From NCBI RefSeq assembly GCF_026625825.1, contig NZ_CP113065.1, positions 1,612,001-1,676,000 on the forward strand: a stretch of 64,000 bases of DNA. The letters are read 5' to 3'. The stretch is from Pseudoxanthomonas sp. SL93. GTDB lineage: Bacteria; Pseudomonadota; Gammaproteobacteria; Xanthomonadales; Xanthomonadaceae. The notes below the pieces were generated by a model. The model was given only the letters and a program-made list of their open reading frames with translations. It did not search any database and was not told where the DNA came from. The position numbers and the translations under genes were made by a program. Positions 16,757 through 27,494 of this stretch are shown piece after piece (the stretch's first letter is position 1; every line of letters starts with the position of its first letter).

Positions 16757-17914
16757 TCATGCCTCGCCGGCCATAGCAGGCGCTGGCGCAAACAACTCAG
16801 GATTAAACGGATGGCCGGCAAGAAATTGTCGAAGAATGGCGCGGAAGTGCGCCTTGTTCTCCGCCATCATTTCTCGCGGCTCGTAGACCGAGTAGTCGCC
16901 ATGACTCATGAGATCAATCATTCGCGTATATAACGTTCGACCAGGGTCGTCGCCGACCACCTTGACACAGGTCTTCCAGTCATCGAGCCCTAAGAAGTTG
17001 GCGGTTTGCTCCATAACACGTCGCAGCATGTTGAAGTGGTGCGTATACAACGCGCCCGATTCCTGCGCTTCATACAGCTCTACGAGGGTCGCGAGGTGGT
17101 GAAGAAACGGCCTTGACGTCGTATCCAGAAGCTCGAAGCTGTCGCTCACCGCGCCATTCCGCAGAAAATGTCGGCTAGCCTTATTCCTCAGCTCATTACA
17201 CAGCACGTTAAAGAAAAGTACGTGATGCGTAGAAACGACGATGCGCGGACCATTCTCAACGCTCGTCACTAGCTGCGCCAAGTGATTTGCCACGGAAATG
17301 GCATTCTGTTCATCGAGCGATGAAATTGGGTCATCGATATAGACGTACTTCACCCAACGATAGGCCTCAATCTCAGGATCCATGGCCAGTTCGACGATAG
17401 CCAGGAAGAAGCACCAGATGAAAATATTCTCTTCGCCGCGAGATACCTTGATGGGTATCGGATCACCGTTCTCTTCGCGCTCACGGAAGAACGTCACCGC
17501 AGGCGGCAGCGACTGTCCTGGCTCGCCAGAAGAATCCTGTGGCTCGCGCCGCTCGTAGTCGATGTAGAAATTAAAGTTGGCGTAACGCTGAAGTAGCCTT
17601 CCAATCTTGACCTCCATTTCCAGAGCTCGCAGCCCCGAGAAAAATCTAGATTCCGAGTTTAGCTCCAGCACGCGCTTCCGCTCGTAGGCGAGATCGTTAT
17701 CCCACGAAAACAGATCTTCAGTGTAAGCATTGAAATACAGCGTATCCCTCTGCGTTGTTTCGCCATACTCATTGAGGACCCGACCAAGATCTCGGAAAGC
17801 ACCTGAAAGGCGAGTCTTACCCACACCGTTGTAAGCGTAGAGCAGAACGAAACGCTTTATCTCCAGCTCGTTGCGGAGGTGTTGCGCGAGTGATGGAAGA
17901 TCAGGAAAGGACAT
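16757..17914 (-). CDS. prrC: PrrC-like anticodon nuclease (ABC ATPase plus ACNase domain)
   Basis: A 385-residue protein, close to the 396 of E. coli PrrC. It has a Walker A motif 'NGVGKT' (29-34), an ABC-like signature 'VSRGEEN' (157-163), Walker B with D-loop 'YIDDPISSLD' (192-201) and H-loop 'STHH' (228-231). The C-terminal part has R298-x3-E302 ('RRVME') and H338 ('SHGD'). This matches the Arg-Glu-His triad described for PrrC and RloC nucleases. PrrC is held silent by a type I restriction enzyme and cuts tRNA-Lys when a phage inhibits restriction. The position three bases after hsdS supports the role. It could also be an RloA-type ATPase; the triad argues against that. Confidence 0.7.
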   Translation of the reverse strand: MSFPDLPSLAQHLRNELEIKRFVLLYAYNGVGKTRLSGAFRDLGRVLNEYGETTQRDTLYFNAYTEDLFSWDNDLAYERKRVLELNSESRFFSGLRALEMEVKIGRLLQRYANFNFYIDYERREPQDSSGEPGQSLPPAVTFFREREENGDPIPIKVSRGEENIFIWCFFLAIVELAMDPEIEAYRWVKYVYIDDPISSLDEQNAISVANHLAQLVTSVENGPRIVVSTHHVLFFNVLCNELRNKASRHFLRNGAVSDSFELLDTTSRPFLHHLATLVELYEAQESGALYTHHFNMLRRVMEQTANFLGLDDWKTCVKVVGDDPGRTLYTRMIDLMSHGDYSVYEPREMMAENKAHFRAILRQFLAGHPFNPELFAPAPAMAGEA

Positions 17915-17917
17915 GAC

Positions 17918-19165
17918 TCAACGCCCTTTCATCGCCGGAAAAAGTTGCTGCAAGAGCCCATTCTTGTGGATCCTGAGGACGGCGAGCCGACTCAATTCGG
18001 CGGCAATCTGAGCATCTAGGGAGGAGAGGCAGTCCGCAATGCGCTTTTGTTCTTCAGGGCCTGGCACTCGCAGGGGCACTCGCGAAAAATCCTCAAAGTA
18101 CAGACGAAGTCGGTCTTCTGTAAGACCACGAGAGTACGCAGTCAGCAGCTCTAACGTCTGTCGGAGCTTGAACAAGTAAAAAAAGAACTTGGAGAAAACC
18201 CCCGTCCGAGGCGTAAGTACGACGTACGCAGGGCTCACCATACAATCTTCGAGCGCAACGCCTTGAGCGCCTTGCCACATCCGCATCGTGTTATAGACGA
18301 TATCCCCCGCATGCACTTTCTTATTTCCACTCGGATCCTCAATATCATAGAAGTCGCGATCGAAAGACGCGCGAGGAATCATTCCGTCATTCATGGTTAC
18401 TGAATAAATCGGCAGCCCCGGCTCGCCCTTCTCCTTACGATTCAAGAAAAACTTCGCGGCGGGCTCAACCAGCCACTCACCAACATTTCGAAATTCGGGG
18501 AAACGGAGCCGGGGGCGCGCTTCGTCTTCGCGGGGGAAAAGCTGCTGCATCAGCCCATTCTTGTGCGCCTTCAGCGCTTCAATCTTGCGCCCCTGCGTGA
18601 CAATCACCTCGTCAAGCGACGCTAGGCAGTCGGCGATCTTCTGCTGTTCGTCTCGCAAAGGCGATGGAATTCTGACGTCAAAAAATTGCTCTCTGCTGAC
18701 ATTGAGCAATCCATTACTTCTAGCGCCGCTAGTGATGTGATTCTTCAGTTGAACGCCGTGGATGTTCCTCTCAAATGCAAACTGAAAGAACTCTCCTACT
18801 TGATCTTTTCCAAGTCGGAAAGCAATGAACACATTCGGGGCGGCAACTTCGCCTAATCCGCGAAGCTGATAAACACACCCTTGAGGAAACTTGAGAGAGT
18901 TCCCCTTGTTGTAGACAAAGTCGCCATCGCGAACCAGCGTGTAGACTTTGTATTGATTTCCGGAAATGTCCCGTCCAAATTTTTCAGCCTGAGGGATAAA
19001 TCCAACTCCAGCGGAAATACTTACAGGGGTGAGATTCCTTTCCCCCACTCGCTCGGTCACAGGTGTGGATACGTCCCCAAGCGCCTCACTTTTCCAGCCC
19101 GACCTTGTCTTGAACTCCGGAAATCGCAACTTTGGCTTTACCATTGCTTTGCGCTGCTTCGCCAT
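17918..19165 (-). CDS. hsdS: Type I restriction-modification specificity subunit HsdS
   Basis: A 415-residue specificity subunit with clear internal duplication. 'LRFPEF' appears at the start of each half, and each target-recognition domain is followed by a conserved helical repeat ('IADCLASLDEVI' and 'IADCLSSLDAQI', then 'HKNGLMQQLFP' and 'HKNGLLQQLFP'). The two different recognition domains each read half of a bipartite DNA site; the site itself cannot be predicted. The start at 19165 overlaps the hsdR stop (TGATG) and has a GGAGG site. The frame opens 18 bp earlier. The last GC-poor stretches suggest recombining recognition domains. Confidence 0.93.
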   Translation of the reverse strand: MAKQRKAMVKPKLRFPEFKTRSGWKSEALGDVSTPVTERVGERNLTPVSISAGVGFIPQAEKFGRDISGNQYKVYTLVRDGDFVYNKGNSLKFPQGCVYQLRGLGEVAAPNVFIAFRLGKDQVGEFFQFAFERNIHGVQLKNHITSGARSNGLLNVSREQFFDVRIPSPLRDEQQKIADCLASLDEVIVTQGRKIEALKAHKNGLMQQLFPREDEARPRLRFPEFRNVGEWLVEPAAKFFLNRKEKGEPGLPIYSVTMNDGMIPRASFDRDFYDIEDPSGNKKVHAGDIVYNTMRMWQGAQGVALEDCMVSPAYVVLTPRTGVFSKFFFYLFKLRQTLELLTAYSRGLTEDRLRLYFEDFSRVPLRVPGPEEQKRIADCLSSLDAQIAAELSRLAVLRIHKNGLLQQLFPAMKGR

Positions 19166-22100
19166 CACCGCTCCTCCTCCCACGCCTTCAGCCCGGCGAT
19201 CTCCCGCCCGCCCGCCCGCTTGCGCAGCAACGGAATCAGCTCACCCATCAGCGTCTCCTCCTTCTGTGCCCGCGCCTTCCAGCCCAGCTCCAGCGGCGCC
19301 AGTAGTTCAGTCAACGCCTCGCCATCGAGAATGCGGCGTGCCAGCACGGCTTCCACGAAGGCCTGCATGCGGGCAACCGGGAGGCCGTAAGTGTCCGCCA
19401 CGACAGCCAGCGCCCGGGCGGCCTTGTCCTGTTTGAAGGCCTCGTATCCGGCGCGAATGGCAGCCTCATCCAGGCCGGCACCGGCCTTGAGGCCGCGCAC
19501 GTACTCACTGATTTCCTCGCGCTCGTCGATGAACTTGGCGTCGCCGGCGATCAGGCCGATCAACTGCTCGCGACTCATGCTGGCCTTCCCGGCCGGCTGC
19601 AACGAAATGTCCGCCGCAAGCTTCATGATGTAGTCGTAGTCGATCGTGGCAGAAGCAAACAGCACGAACTCAAAATCGAGCTGGTCGACCACTTCGTCCT
19701 TCCTGCCGCTCGGCGTCGCCTGCTGCGCACGCAGGCGCTGCGCCGTTTCCAGATATGCACCCCGGAACGCATTCAACTCGTCGCGCGGCAACACCTGCTC
19801 GATCTCCTGTGCCTGCTCAAGCGTGAGATCGGTGTACTGACCCAGCTGCACGGCCAGCTTCTGAACCTGCTTGAAGCGCTCGACGAAGCCGGCGCGGGCG
19901 GCGTCGCCCTTGAGGTTCGCGATATCGTCCGGCGTGCCGCTTACACCCTGCGAGGCCATGAAGCGATCCAACTGGTCGCGCGCCTCCTTCAGCTTCTCGA
20001 TCACTACCGGCGCGGTGTCCACCAGCCAGATGGTGCGGGCCTTCTCCACGGTGACCCCAGAGAACAGCGCGATAGCCGCATCCACGCTGTCCTTCTGTCC
20101 CCTGAAATCGAGGATATTGCCGTAAGGCTTGGTGTCGTTGAGTACGCGGTTGGTGCGGCTGAACGCCTGGATCAGGCCATGGTGCTTCAGGTTCTTGTCC
20201 ACGTACAGCGTATTGAGATACTTGCTGTCGAAGCCGGTGAGCAGCATGTCCACCACGATCACAATGTCCAGCTTCTCCCTGCCCTTCTTCGGCAGATCCG
20301 CATTGGGGAACTGCTGGCCCTTGATGCGCTGCTGCACGTCTTGGTAGTAACCGTCAAACTCTTCGATCCGGTGGTTGCTGCCGAACGCCGCGTTGTAGTC
20401 GGCAATGATCGCCGACAGCGCCGCCTTCTTTTCTTCAGGATTCTTCTTGTTGTCGGCCTGCTCCTGCGGCAGGTCTTCCTGCAACTGTCGAACATCGGCA
20501 CTCACGTCGCTGGGCGGCGAGAACACCGCAGCGATGTTGAGTGACTGCCAGCCCGGCTCGGCCTGCTGCTTATGGGCTTGTGCAGTCTTGAACAACTCGT
20601 AGTACTCGATGGCATCGTTGATAGACGACGTCGCCAAGATGGCGTTGAAGCGGCGCCCTCCGGTGGCGGCATCGTGCTTGGCCAGGATGGCATCGACCAC
20701 GGCGCGCTTGGCCAGCGTCTCGCCGGGCTTGGGCGCCTGCTTCCCGTCGGGCTTGTAGTACTCGACGTGGAAGCGCAGGACGTTCCGATCCTCGATGGCG
20801 TGGGTGATGGTGTATTCGTGCAGGGACTGCTGGAACAGGTCTTCGGTGGTCTTGAGCGTCTGCTCGTCGCCCTCGATGCGCTTGTACCTGGAGTTCGGCT
20901 CGAAAATCGGCGTCCCGGTGAACCCGAACAACTGGGCCTTGGGGAAGAAGTCCCTGATGGCCTGGTGGTTGTCGCCGAACTGCGAGCGGTGGCATTCGTC
21001 GAAAATGAAGACCATGCGCTTGTCGCACAGCGCTTCCAACTGCTCGGCATGCGTGGCCAGGCCGCGCTTCTCGCGGCTCTGGTTACGCGTGCTGCCGCCA
21101 TCCAGCGCCAGGCCCAGCTTCTGGATGGTGCAGACGATCACCTTGTCGGCGGCAGCGTCGGAGAGCATGCGCCGCACTAGCGTGCCGGTGTTGGTGTTCT
21201 CCTCTACGCACCCTTCCTGAAACCGGTTGAACTCCTCGCGGGTCTGGCGATCCAGATCCTTGCGATCGACCACGAACAGGCACTTCTCGATGGCCGGATT
21301 GGCCTTTAGCAAGGTCGACGCCTTGAAGCTGGTCAGTGTCTTGCCGCTGCCGGTGGTGTGCCAGACATAGCCATTGCCCAGGTTCTTGTCGATGCACTCG
21401 ACGATGTTCTTGACCGCGTAGATCTGGTACGGCCGCATCATCAACAGCTTCTGCTCGCTGGCCACCAGCACCATGTACTTGCTGATCATCTGGCCCAGCG
21501 TGCACTTGGGCAGGAAAGCGTCGGCGAAGGCATCCAGGCCACTGATCTTGCTGTTGTCCGGCGCGGCGTACTGGTAGATGGGGAGGAAGCGCTCATCCGC
21601 ATTGAAGGCGAAATGGCGCGCGTTGTTGTTGGCGAAGTAATACGTCGCGTCGCGGTTGCTGACGATGAATAGCTGGATGAAGCACAACAGCGTACGGGTG
21701 TAGCCATTGCCAGGGTCGTTCTTGTATTCGACGATCTGCTGGATGGCGCGGCGCGGATTGATGCCCAGCGTCTTAAGCTCGATCTGCACCGCGGGGACAC
21801 CATTGATCAACAGCAGCACATCGTACTGGTGGTAGCTGTAGTCCGTGTTGATCCGAAACTGGTTGGCGACCTCGAATGTGTTCTTACACCAGTCATTGAT
21901 GTTGACCAGCGTGTAGTTCAGCGGCGTACCGTCATCACGCGTGAATGCGTTGCGGTTTCTGAGCGTATGCGCAGCGGTGAAGACGTCCGCGGTGACGATC
22001 TCGCCCAGCAGACGCGAGAACTCACCATCCGTGAGCTTGACCTTGTTCAACGCCTCGAAATGCTGGCGGAAATTCCGCTCAAGCGCGGCGCGGTCGCGCA

Positions 22101-22179
22101 GATCCGGACGGATCTCGTACTTGAGATCGCCCAGCTTGGCAATGAGCTCCTGCTCGATGTTGCTTTCCCTAACCTGCAC
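19165..22179 (-). CDS. hsdR: Type I restriction enzyme endonuclease/translocase subunit HsdR
   Basis: An approximately 1004-residue restriction and motor subunit. The N-terminal nuclease has Asp in 'HQYDVLL' (about 120) and 'IELK' (about 133-136). The helicase core has Walker A 'TTGSGKTLTS' (about 275-284), a DEAD-like 'FDECHRSQ', motif III 'FGFTGTP', and later 'DMLLTGFDSKYLN' and 'QAFSRTNR'. The C-terminus is the helical HsdR domain that binds the methylase. Layout resembles EcoR124I (type IC). Start chosen at GTG 22179 with a GGGG site; a second GTG at 22221 is possible. It is the first gene of the island. Confidence 0.93.
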   Translation of the reverse strand: MQVRESNIEQELIAKLGDLKYEIRPDLRDRAALERNFRQHFEALNKVKLTDGEFSRLLGEIVTADVFTAAHTLRNRNAFTRDDGTPLNYTLVNINDWCKNTFEVANQFRINTDYSYHQYDVLLLINGVPAVQIELKTLGINPRRAIQQIVEYKNDPGNGYTRTLLCFIQLFIVSNRDATYYFANNNARHFAFNADERFLPIYQYAAPDNSKISGLDAFADAFLPKCTLGQMISKYMVLVASEQKLLMMRPYQIYAVKNIVECIDKNLGNGYVWHTTGSGKTLTSFKASTLLKANPAIEKCLFVVDRKDLDRQTREEFNRFQEGCVEENTNTGTLVRRMLSDAAADKVIVCTIQKLGLALDGGSTRNQSREKRGLATHAEQLEALCDKRMVFIFDECHRSQFGDNHQAIRDFFPKAQLFGFTGTPIFEPNSRYKRIEGDEQTLKTTEDLFQQSLHEYTITHAIEDRNVLRFHVEYYKPDGKQAPKPGETLAKRAVVDAILAKHDAATGGRRFNAILATSSINDAIEYYELFKTAQAHKQQAEPGWQSLNIAAVFSPPSDVSADVRQLQEDLPQEQADNKKNPEEKKAALSAIIADYNAAFGSNHRIEEFDGYYQDVQQRIKGQQFPNADLPKKGREKLDIVIVVDMLLTGFDSKYLNTLYVDKNLKHHGLIQAFSRTNRVLNDTKPYGNILDFRGQKDSVDAAIALFSGVTVEKARTIWLVDTAPVVIEKLKEARDQLDRFMASQGVSGTPDDIANLKGDAARAGFVERFKQVQKLAVQLGQYTDLTLEQAQEIEQVLPRDELNAFRGAYLETAQRLRAQQATPSGRKDEVVDQLDFEFVLFASATIDYDYIMKLAADISLQPAGKASMSREQLIGLIAGDAKFIDEREEISEYVRGLKAGAGLDEAAIRAGYEAFKQDKAARALAVVADTYGLPVARMQAFVEAVLARRILDGEALTELLAPLELGWKARAQKEETLMGELIPLLRKRAGGREIAGLKAWEEER

Positions 22180-22359
22180 GAGAGCCCCCAGATCCTTCGC
22201 CGTAAATAGAACGCGACGCACCGCGGCGCGACGGGGGTAAGTCTAGCGGGTGGCTGGGCGGGAAACGACCTGAAAATGGGGCTGGCCCGCAGCACAGCCA
22301 GAAATGGTAGAGAACGCTTCCTCGGCCGCCTGCGTCAACCTTAAATGCTCGACAACCAC

Positions 22360-23043
22360 CTACCCCGCCACAACCTCCCCACCCTTCCCCATCCCCCGCC
22401 GATAACTCAACAACCGCCCACGGAACGGTTCGGTGTCTTTCTCGTCGAAGCGGCTGCGCTGCTCGGTGACTTCGTAGCCCTGCAGCGCCATGGCGCGGGT
22501 GAAGGGGCCGCTGTTGCCGCGGCCGGGGTCGGTGATCAGCAGTTCCGCGGCGGGCTGCGCGTGGCGCTGCATCATGGCGGCGATCTGCGTGGCGTGGTCG
22601 CGTTCGTACAGGATGTCGCTGCCGATGATCAGGTCGAACTTGCCCAGCGTGTCGTCCGGCACCGCCCACGGCAGGTCGCGGTAGGTCACCGCCGGCAGAT
22701 CGTTCAAGCCCGCGTTGTAGGCCAGGAACGGCTCGGCCAGCGGGTGATGGTCGCTGGCGACCACATTTGCACCCCGGTCGGCCAGCACCAGGCTGGACAG
22801 GCCCAGGCCGCAGCCCAGTTCCAGGATGCGCTTGCCCTGCACGTCGAAACTGCTCATGGCCTCGGCCAGCACCCGGCCCGAGGGCCACACCTGGCCGAAC
22901 AGGCTCCACAGCGACGACGAAATGCCCGCGCGTTGCGCGTGGCCGGTGGGATCGGCGAACTGCTGCAGGTCGCTGAGCGCGCGGATACGGTAATTGCGGC
23001 CGCCCAGGCGGACGGTGAGCATGCGGGTGGTATAGCCCGGCAT
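22360..23043 (-). CDS. Class I SAM-dependent methyltransferase (lysine-methyltransferase-like family)
   Basis: A 227-residue methyltransferase. AdoMet-binding motif I is 'ILELGCGLGLSSLVLADRG' (about residues 73-91), followed by 'VVASDHHPLA' and 'FDLIIGSDILYE' (about 138-149). The 'W..G..LAE' segment upstream and the 'SDILYE' post-II motif are characteristic of the Methyltransf_16 / METTL21-like group of protein-lysine methyltransferases. The substrate is unknown. The start at 23043 has TTGGAG upstream; a GTG 24 bp earlier is possible. It lies upstream of hsdR in the same direction with 180 bp between, so it is probably not part of the restriction operon. Confidence 0.82.
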   Translation of the reverse strand: MPGYTTRMLTVRLGGRNYRIRALSDLQQFADPTGHAQRAGISSSLWSLFGQVWPSGRVLAEAMSSFDVQGKRILELGCGLGLSSLVLADRGANVVASDHHPLAEPFLAYNAGLNDLPAVTYRDLPWAVPDDTLGKFDLIIGSDILYERDHATQIAAMMQRHAQPAAELLITDPGRGNSGPFTRAMALQGYEVTEQRSRFDEKDTEPFRGRLLSYRRGMGKGGEVVAG

Positions 23044-23259
23044 GGGCGCTCCAAGAGAGTCGCGCACGTCGCGGCCCGGCAGCGGGCGGACGAACGCAGG
23101 AAGGGAGCGCAGCGGCGACGCAGGAACGGCCGGGCGAAACGCACGAAACAGCGTAAAGCCAGAGTCATCCTACGCTAGTGCGGTGGGAAGGCCGTTCACG
23201 TGGCGAGGGGATGGCGGCGCGGGCGATCGACCGCCATGCAGGCAGGTCGCCGGCGCGGG

Positions 23260-23571
23260 TCAGCCGCGCAGGACGAGCGTGGGGTGTTCGTTGAGGGTGC
23301 CGTCTTCTTCGATCACCACGTGGCGGGTGTTGTCGCGGTCGAACAGCACCGGGACGGGCGCCTTGAACAACGGGCGACGCACGAAGACCAGGCGCCACTG
23401 GAAGATTTCCAGCGCTTCCAGCGTGACCGCCTGCGGCGGCGTCAGCCCGGCACGCAGGGCGTCCGGGTCGGGCGCGGGCTTGCGCCGCTCGGGCGTGCGC
23501 GGGGCGGCCGTGGCGGCGGCAGGTTGCCAGGGGCCGGTGACCACGGCCGAACGGGATGGATGGTGGGACAT
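23260..23571 (-). CDS. Hypothetical protein
   Basis: A 103-residue protein with a disordered Pro/Ala-rich N-terminal half and a compact C-terminal beta-rich half: 'LEIFQWRLVFVRRPLFKAPVPVLFD', then 'HVVIEEDGTLNEHP'. I do not recognise a family. The start at ATG 23571 is preceded by GGAG; a GTG nine bases upstream is possible. Divergent from the lipoprotein gene at 23769. Confidence 0.6.
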   Translation of the reverse strand: MSHHPSRSAVVTGPWQPAAATAAPRTPERRKPAPDPDALRAGLTPPQAVTLEALEIFQWRLVFVRRPLFKAPVPVLFDRDNTRHVVIEEDGTLNEHPTLVLRG

Positions 23572-23768
23572 CGATGACACTCCAGCAGGCGGCCGTGGGG
23601 GCCGGACATGCCCGGGCGATCAGCGCACCGGGTTAGCTGGAGTGATGCAAGCCGTGTGCCGGAACCCGCGCCGGCGCCTGGCCGGAGGGTCTTGCCACGC
23701 CCCCCGTGCCGCGTGGCAGGCTATCGCCGGGGAAGGCATCACCACGATGCCCGAGGGGAAATCGATCG

Positions 23769-24545
23769 ATGCACTCCATCACGCGGAACGTCCGTGTCGT
23801 GCGGGCAGTGGGCGGGTTGCTGTGGCTTGCGCTGCTGGCCGGGTGCGGCGGTAGCGGACCGGAAGGCAACGCCTACGTCGACTACGACGGCACGACGCTG
23901 GTCGTCGAAGGCACCCCGTACCAACGGGAGGCCACGCTGGACCCGCCCGGCCTGGACCTGCCCGGCCGCGTCGTGGTGCAGCCGGAACACGGCAAGGACG
24001 ACGAAGCGCTCGCGCTGGTCGCGCGTTACGGGTTGACGTTCGAAGGCCGCAGCGCGGAAGGCTGGCTGCTGGTCAAGGGGCCGCCCGGGTTCGAGATGCA
24101 GTGGGCGTCGGCGATCCAGCAGCAGCTGGGCGGCCGGAGTTTCGCGACGACGGATTCCGCCTCGGCCCCAACCCCTATCGTGGTCGCGGCCGAGACCACC
24201 CCCGGCACGGGTGAGCCGGTGCCCGCCGAGGAACCCTCCGCCGCGGAAGTACGCCGCGCCCTCTTCGACCAGTACGCGCGGCTCGAAAAGGCGGGCGGCA
24301 TGCCCGCCACGATGACGGCCACCGGGCAGTCGTTGCTGATCCGCGCCAAGCTGTTCGACGCCAGCAAGACATCCTGCCGCCAGTTGCCGAGCGCCAAGCC
24401 GGGCGAGTGGGAGTGCCAGGCCGACACCATGGTGGGTCTGTGCAACGGCGACTGCGACCCCGCCGACGAAGAGCCCCTGCCCCACGCCGAGCGCGTCTAC
24501 CTGCGCTGGGACCCGGCGCAGGGCCGCTATGTGCTGGATGCGTGA
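23769..24545 (+). CDS. Predicted lipoprotein of unknown function
   Basis: A 258-residue secreted lipoprotein. The signal peptide ends in a lipobox 'LLAGC' at about residues 22-26, followed by Gly/Ser ('GGSG'). The mature part begins 'YVDYDGTTLVVEG', has an Ala/Pro/Thr/Glu-rich linker at about residues 135-165, and ends in a domain with four Cys ('TSCRQLP', 'EWECQAD', 'GLCNGDCDP') that could form two disulphides, so it is probably periplasmic. The start at 23769 follows GAGGGGAAA. No family recognised. Confidence 0.65.
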   Translation: MHSITRNVRVVRAVGGLLWLALLAGCGGSGPEGNAYVDYDGTTLVVEGTPYQREATLDPPGLDLPGRVVVQPEHGKDDEALALVARYGLTFEGRSAEGWLLVKGPPGFEMQWASAIQQQLGGRSFATTDSASAPTPIVVAAETTPGTGEPVPAEEPSAAEVRRALFDQYARLEKAGGMPATMTATGQSLLIRAKLFDASKTSCRQLPSAKPGEWECQADTMVGLCNGDCDPADEEPLPHAERVYLRWDPAQGRYVLDA

Positions 24546-24618
24546 GGGGGGTTGGGGGACGCGTTATGCAGGATGAGCACGGTCAGCGCTCTAGTGTCTG
24601 ATGAACCGGGGAACTCAA

Positions 24619-24960
24619 ATGACTGACCCCAACAACAATAATTCGGGATTAAGGCGTGCCGCTGTCTGGAGCATCTTCACTCTCGCCGTCGTATCCGGGA
24701 TTTTTGTTCTGTTCTACATCGAGCCTCATGTCCTCGAAAGTTACGTCATCAGCAACCCTCGTGTTCCACAAGAATCGAGCGGGCACATCCATGCTTATAA
24801 CCTGCATGGGGTGATCATCTACTTTTCGTCATCGCAACAGCACAACTTGCTATGGCTCAAGGCTCTGGGCGTGTTGCAGCTGTTTGTAGCGGGCATCGCC
24901 TGGCATTGTCTGGGTTTCGCTGGGAAGCGACTGCCAGAGATCAGAGGCAATGGCATCTAA
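24619..24960 (+). CDS. Small two-helix membrane protein, atypical composition
   Basis: A 113-residue protein. It has an Asn-rich start, one transmembrane helix near residues 16-36 ('AVWSIFTLAVVSGIFVLFYI'), a polar external loop, and a second helix near 83-105 ('LGVLQLFVAGIAWHCLGF'). No family recognised. Its DNA has visibly more A/T and a less biased third codon position than its neighbours, which suggests recent acquisition. A start at 24601 is possible but the inner ATG has a better-spaced purine stretch. No partner gene is adjacent. Confidence 0.55.
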   Translation: MTDPNNNNSGLRRAAVWSIFTLAVVSGIFVLFYIEPHVLESYVISNPRVPQESSGHIHAYNLHGVIIYFSSSQQHNLLWLKALGVLQLFVAGIAWHCLGFAGKRLPEIRGNGI

Positions 24961-25082
24961 CAGCTCATGATCCTCCTGCTCGCGTACTTCTATCTGCCGA
25001 AGATCGCCAACGCGCCCTGAGAATCCATTCCAACCGATGTCGCTTGGCGACGCGCCGGGGATTTTTCCCGGCCCCATGAACC

Positions 25083-25110
25083 AGAAAGCCCCGCTTGCGC
25101 GGGGCTTTCT
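25083..25110 (-). terminator. Bidirectional terminator between purA and the membrane protein gene
   Basis: A perfect 12-bp stem (25083-25094 with 25099-25110) has a TTGC loop and short A/T tracts on each side. It lies 38 bp beyond the purA stop. Confidence 0.8.
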
Positions 25111-25147
25111 TCGATACGCCGGTGCCGGCCTGCGCCAGCAGGGCGGA

Positions 25148-27029
<1,882 letters not shown>

Positions 27030-27416
27030 ATGCGCGGCCGACAGAACCACCGACGTGAGCGCCACTTGCGGCAAGCGCAGACGGAGGCTGAGTCCGTGCT
27101 ATGGCAGCACTTGCGCGGTCGACGCCTGCTCGGTTTCAAGTTCCGGCGCCAGCACCGGGTAGGACCCTACTTTGCCGATTTTGCCTGCTGCGATGCAGGG
27201 TTGATCGTGGAGCTGGACGGCAGCCAGCATCTGGCGCAATCAGCGCAGGACCAGATGCGTACGGAATTCCTCGAACAACGGGGGTATCGCGTTGTTCGTT
27301 TCTGGAATGACACGGTACTTGGGGACACGCACAGCGTGCTGGAGGCGATCGCCATCGCGCTTGTCCCTCATCCGGATTGCGGGCACCTTTTCCCTGCAGG
27401 CAGGGAGAAGGATTGA
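27030..27416 (+). CDS. DUF559 (Vsr-like) endonuclease domain protein
   Basis: A 128-residue protein of the DUF559 family, a PD-(D/E)xK endonuclease fold related to the very-short-patch repair nuclease. The family order is visible: 'QTEAESVLWQHLRGRRLLGFKFRRQ' (about residues 15-39), 'YFADFACCDAGLIVELDGSQH' with Asp, Glu and the following Asp (about 47-67), 'RTEFLEQRGYRVVRFWNDTVL' (about 77-97), and a final helix. Inverted repeats bracket the gene and its last codons run into the right-hand repeat. It sits opposite to the genes on either side. Biological role unknown. Confidence 0.85.
   Translation: MRGRQNHRRERHLRQAQTEAESVLWQHLRGRRLLGFKFRRQHRVGPYFADFACCDAGLIVELDGSQHLAQSAQDQMRTEFLEQRGYRVVRFWNDTVLGDTHSVLEAIAIALVPHPDCGHLFPAGREKD
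27365..27412. repeat. Extragenic repeat copy C overlapping the DUF559 3' end
   Basis: Copy in the orientation opposite to B: 'CCCTCATCCGG' box, then a CCCTGCAGGCAGGG hairpin region ending GAGAAGG. It encodes the last residues of the DUF559 protein. Confidence 0.65.
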
Positions 27417-27494
27417 GTACGGATTTCTCCGGCGGCGTGTCGCCTGCCCGGCCGTGGCGTCAGCTGACGTCGGATGCAGCGACGCCAGGCGACT

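Noticed and set aside
24967..25020. A 17-codon hydrophobic ORF after the membrane protein gene
   Set aside because: Too short to judge and lacking a ribosome site; it may be chance.
27458..27469. 12-bp palindrome CGTCAGCTGACG near the DUF2065 stop
   Set aside because: A palindrome this short is expected by chance at this GC content and has no T-tract to make it a terminator.
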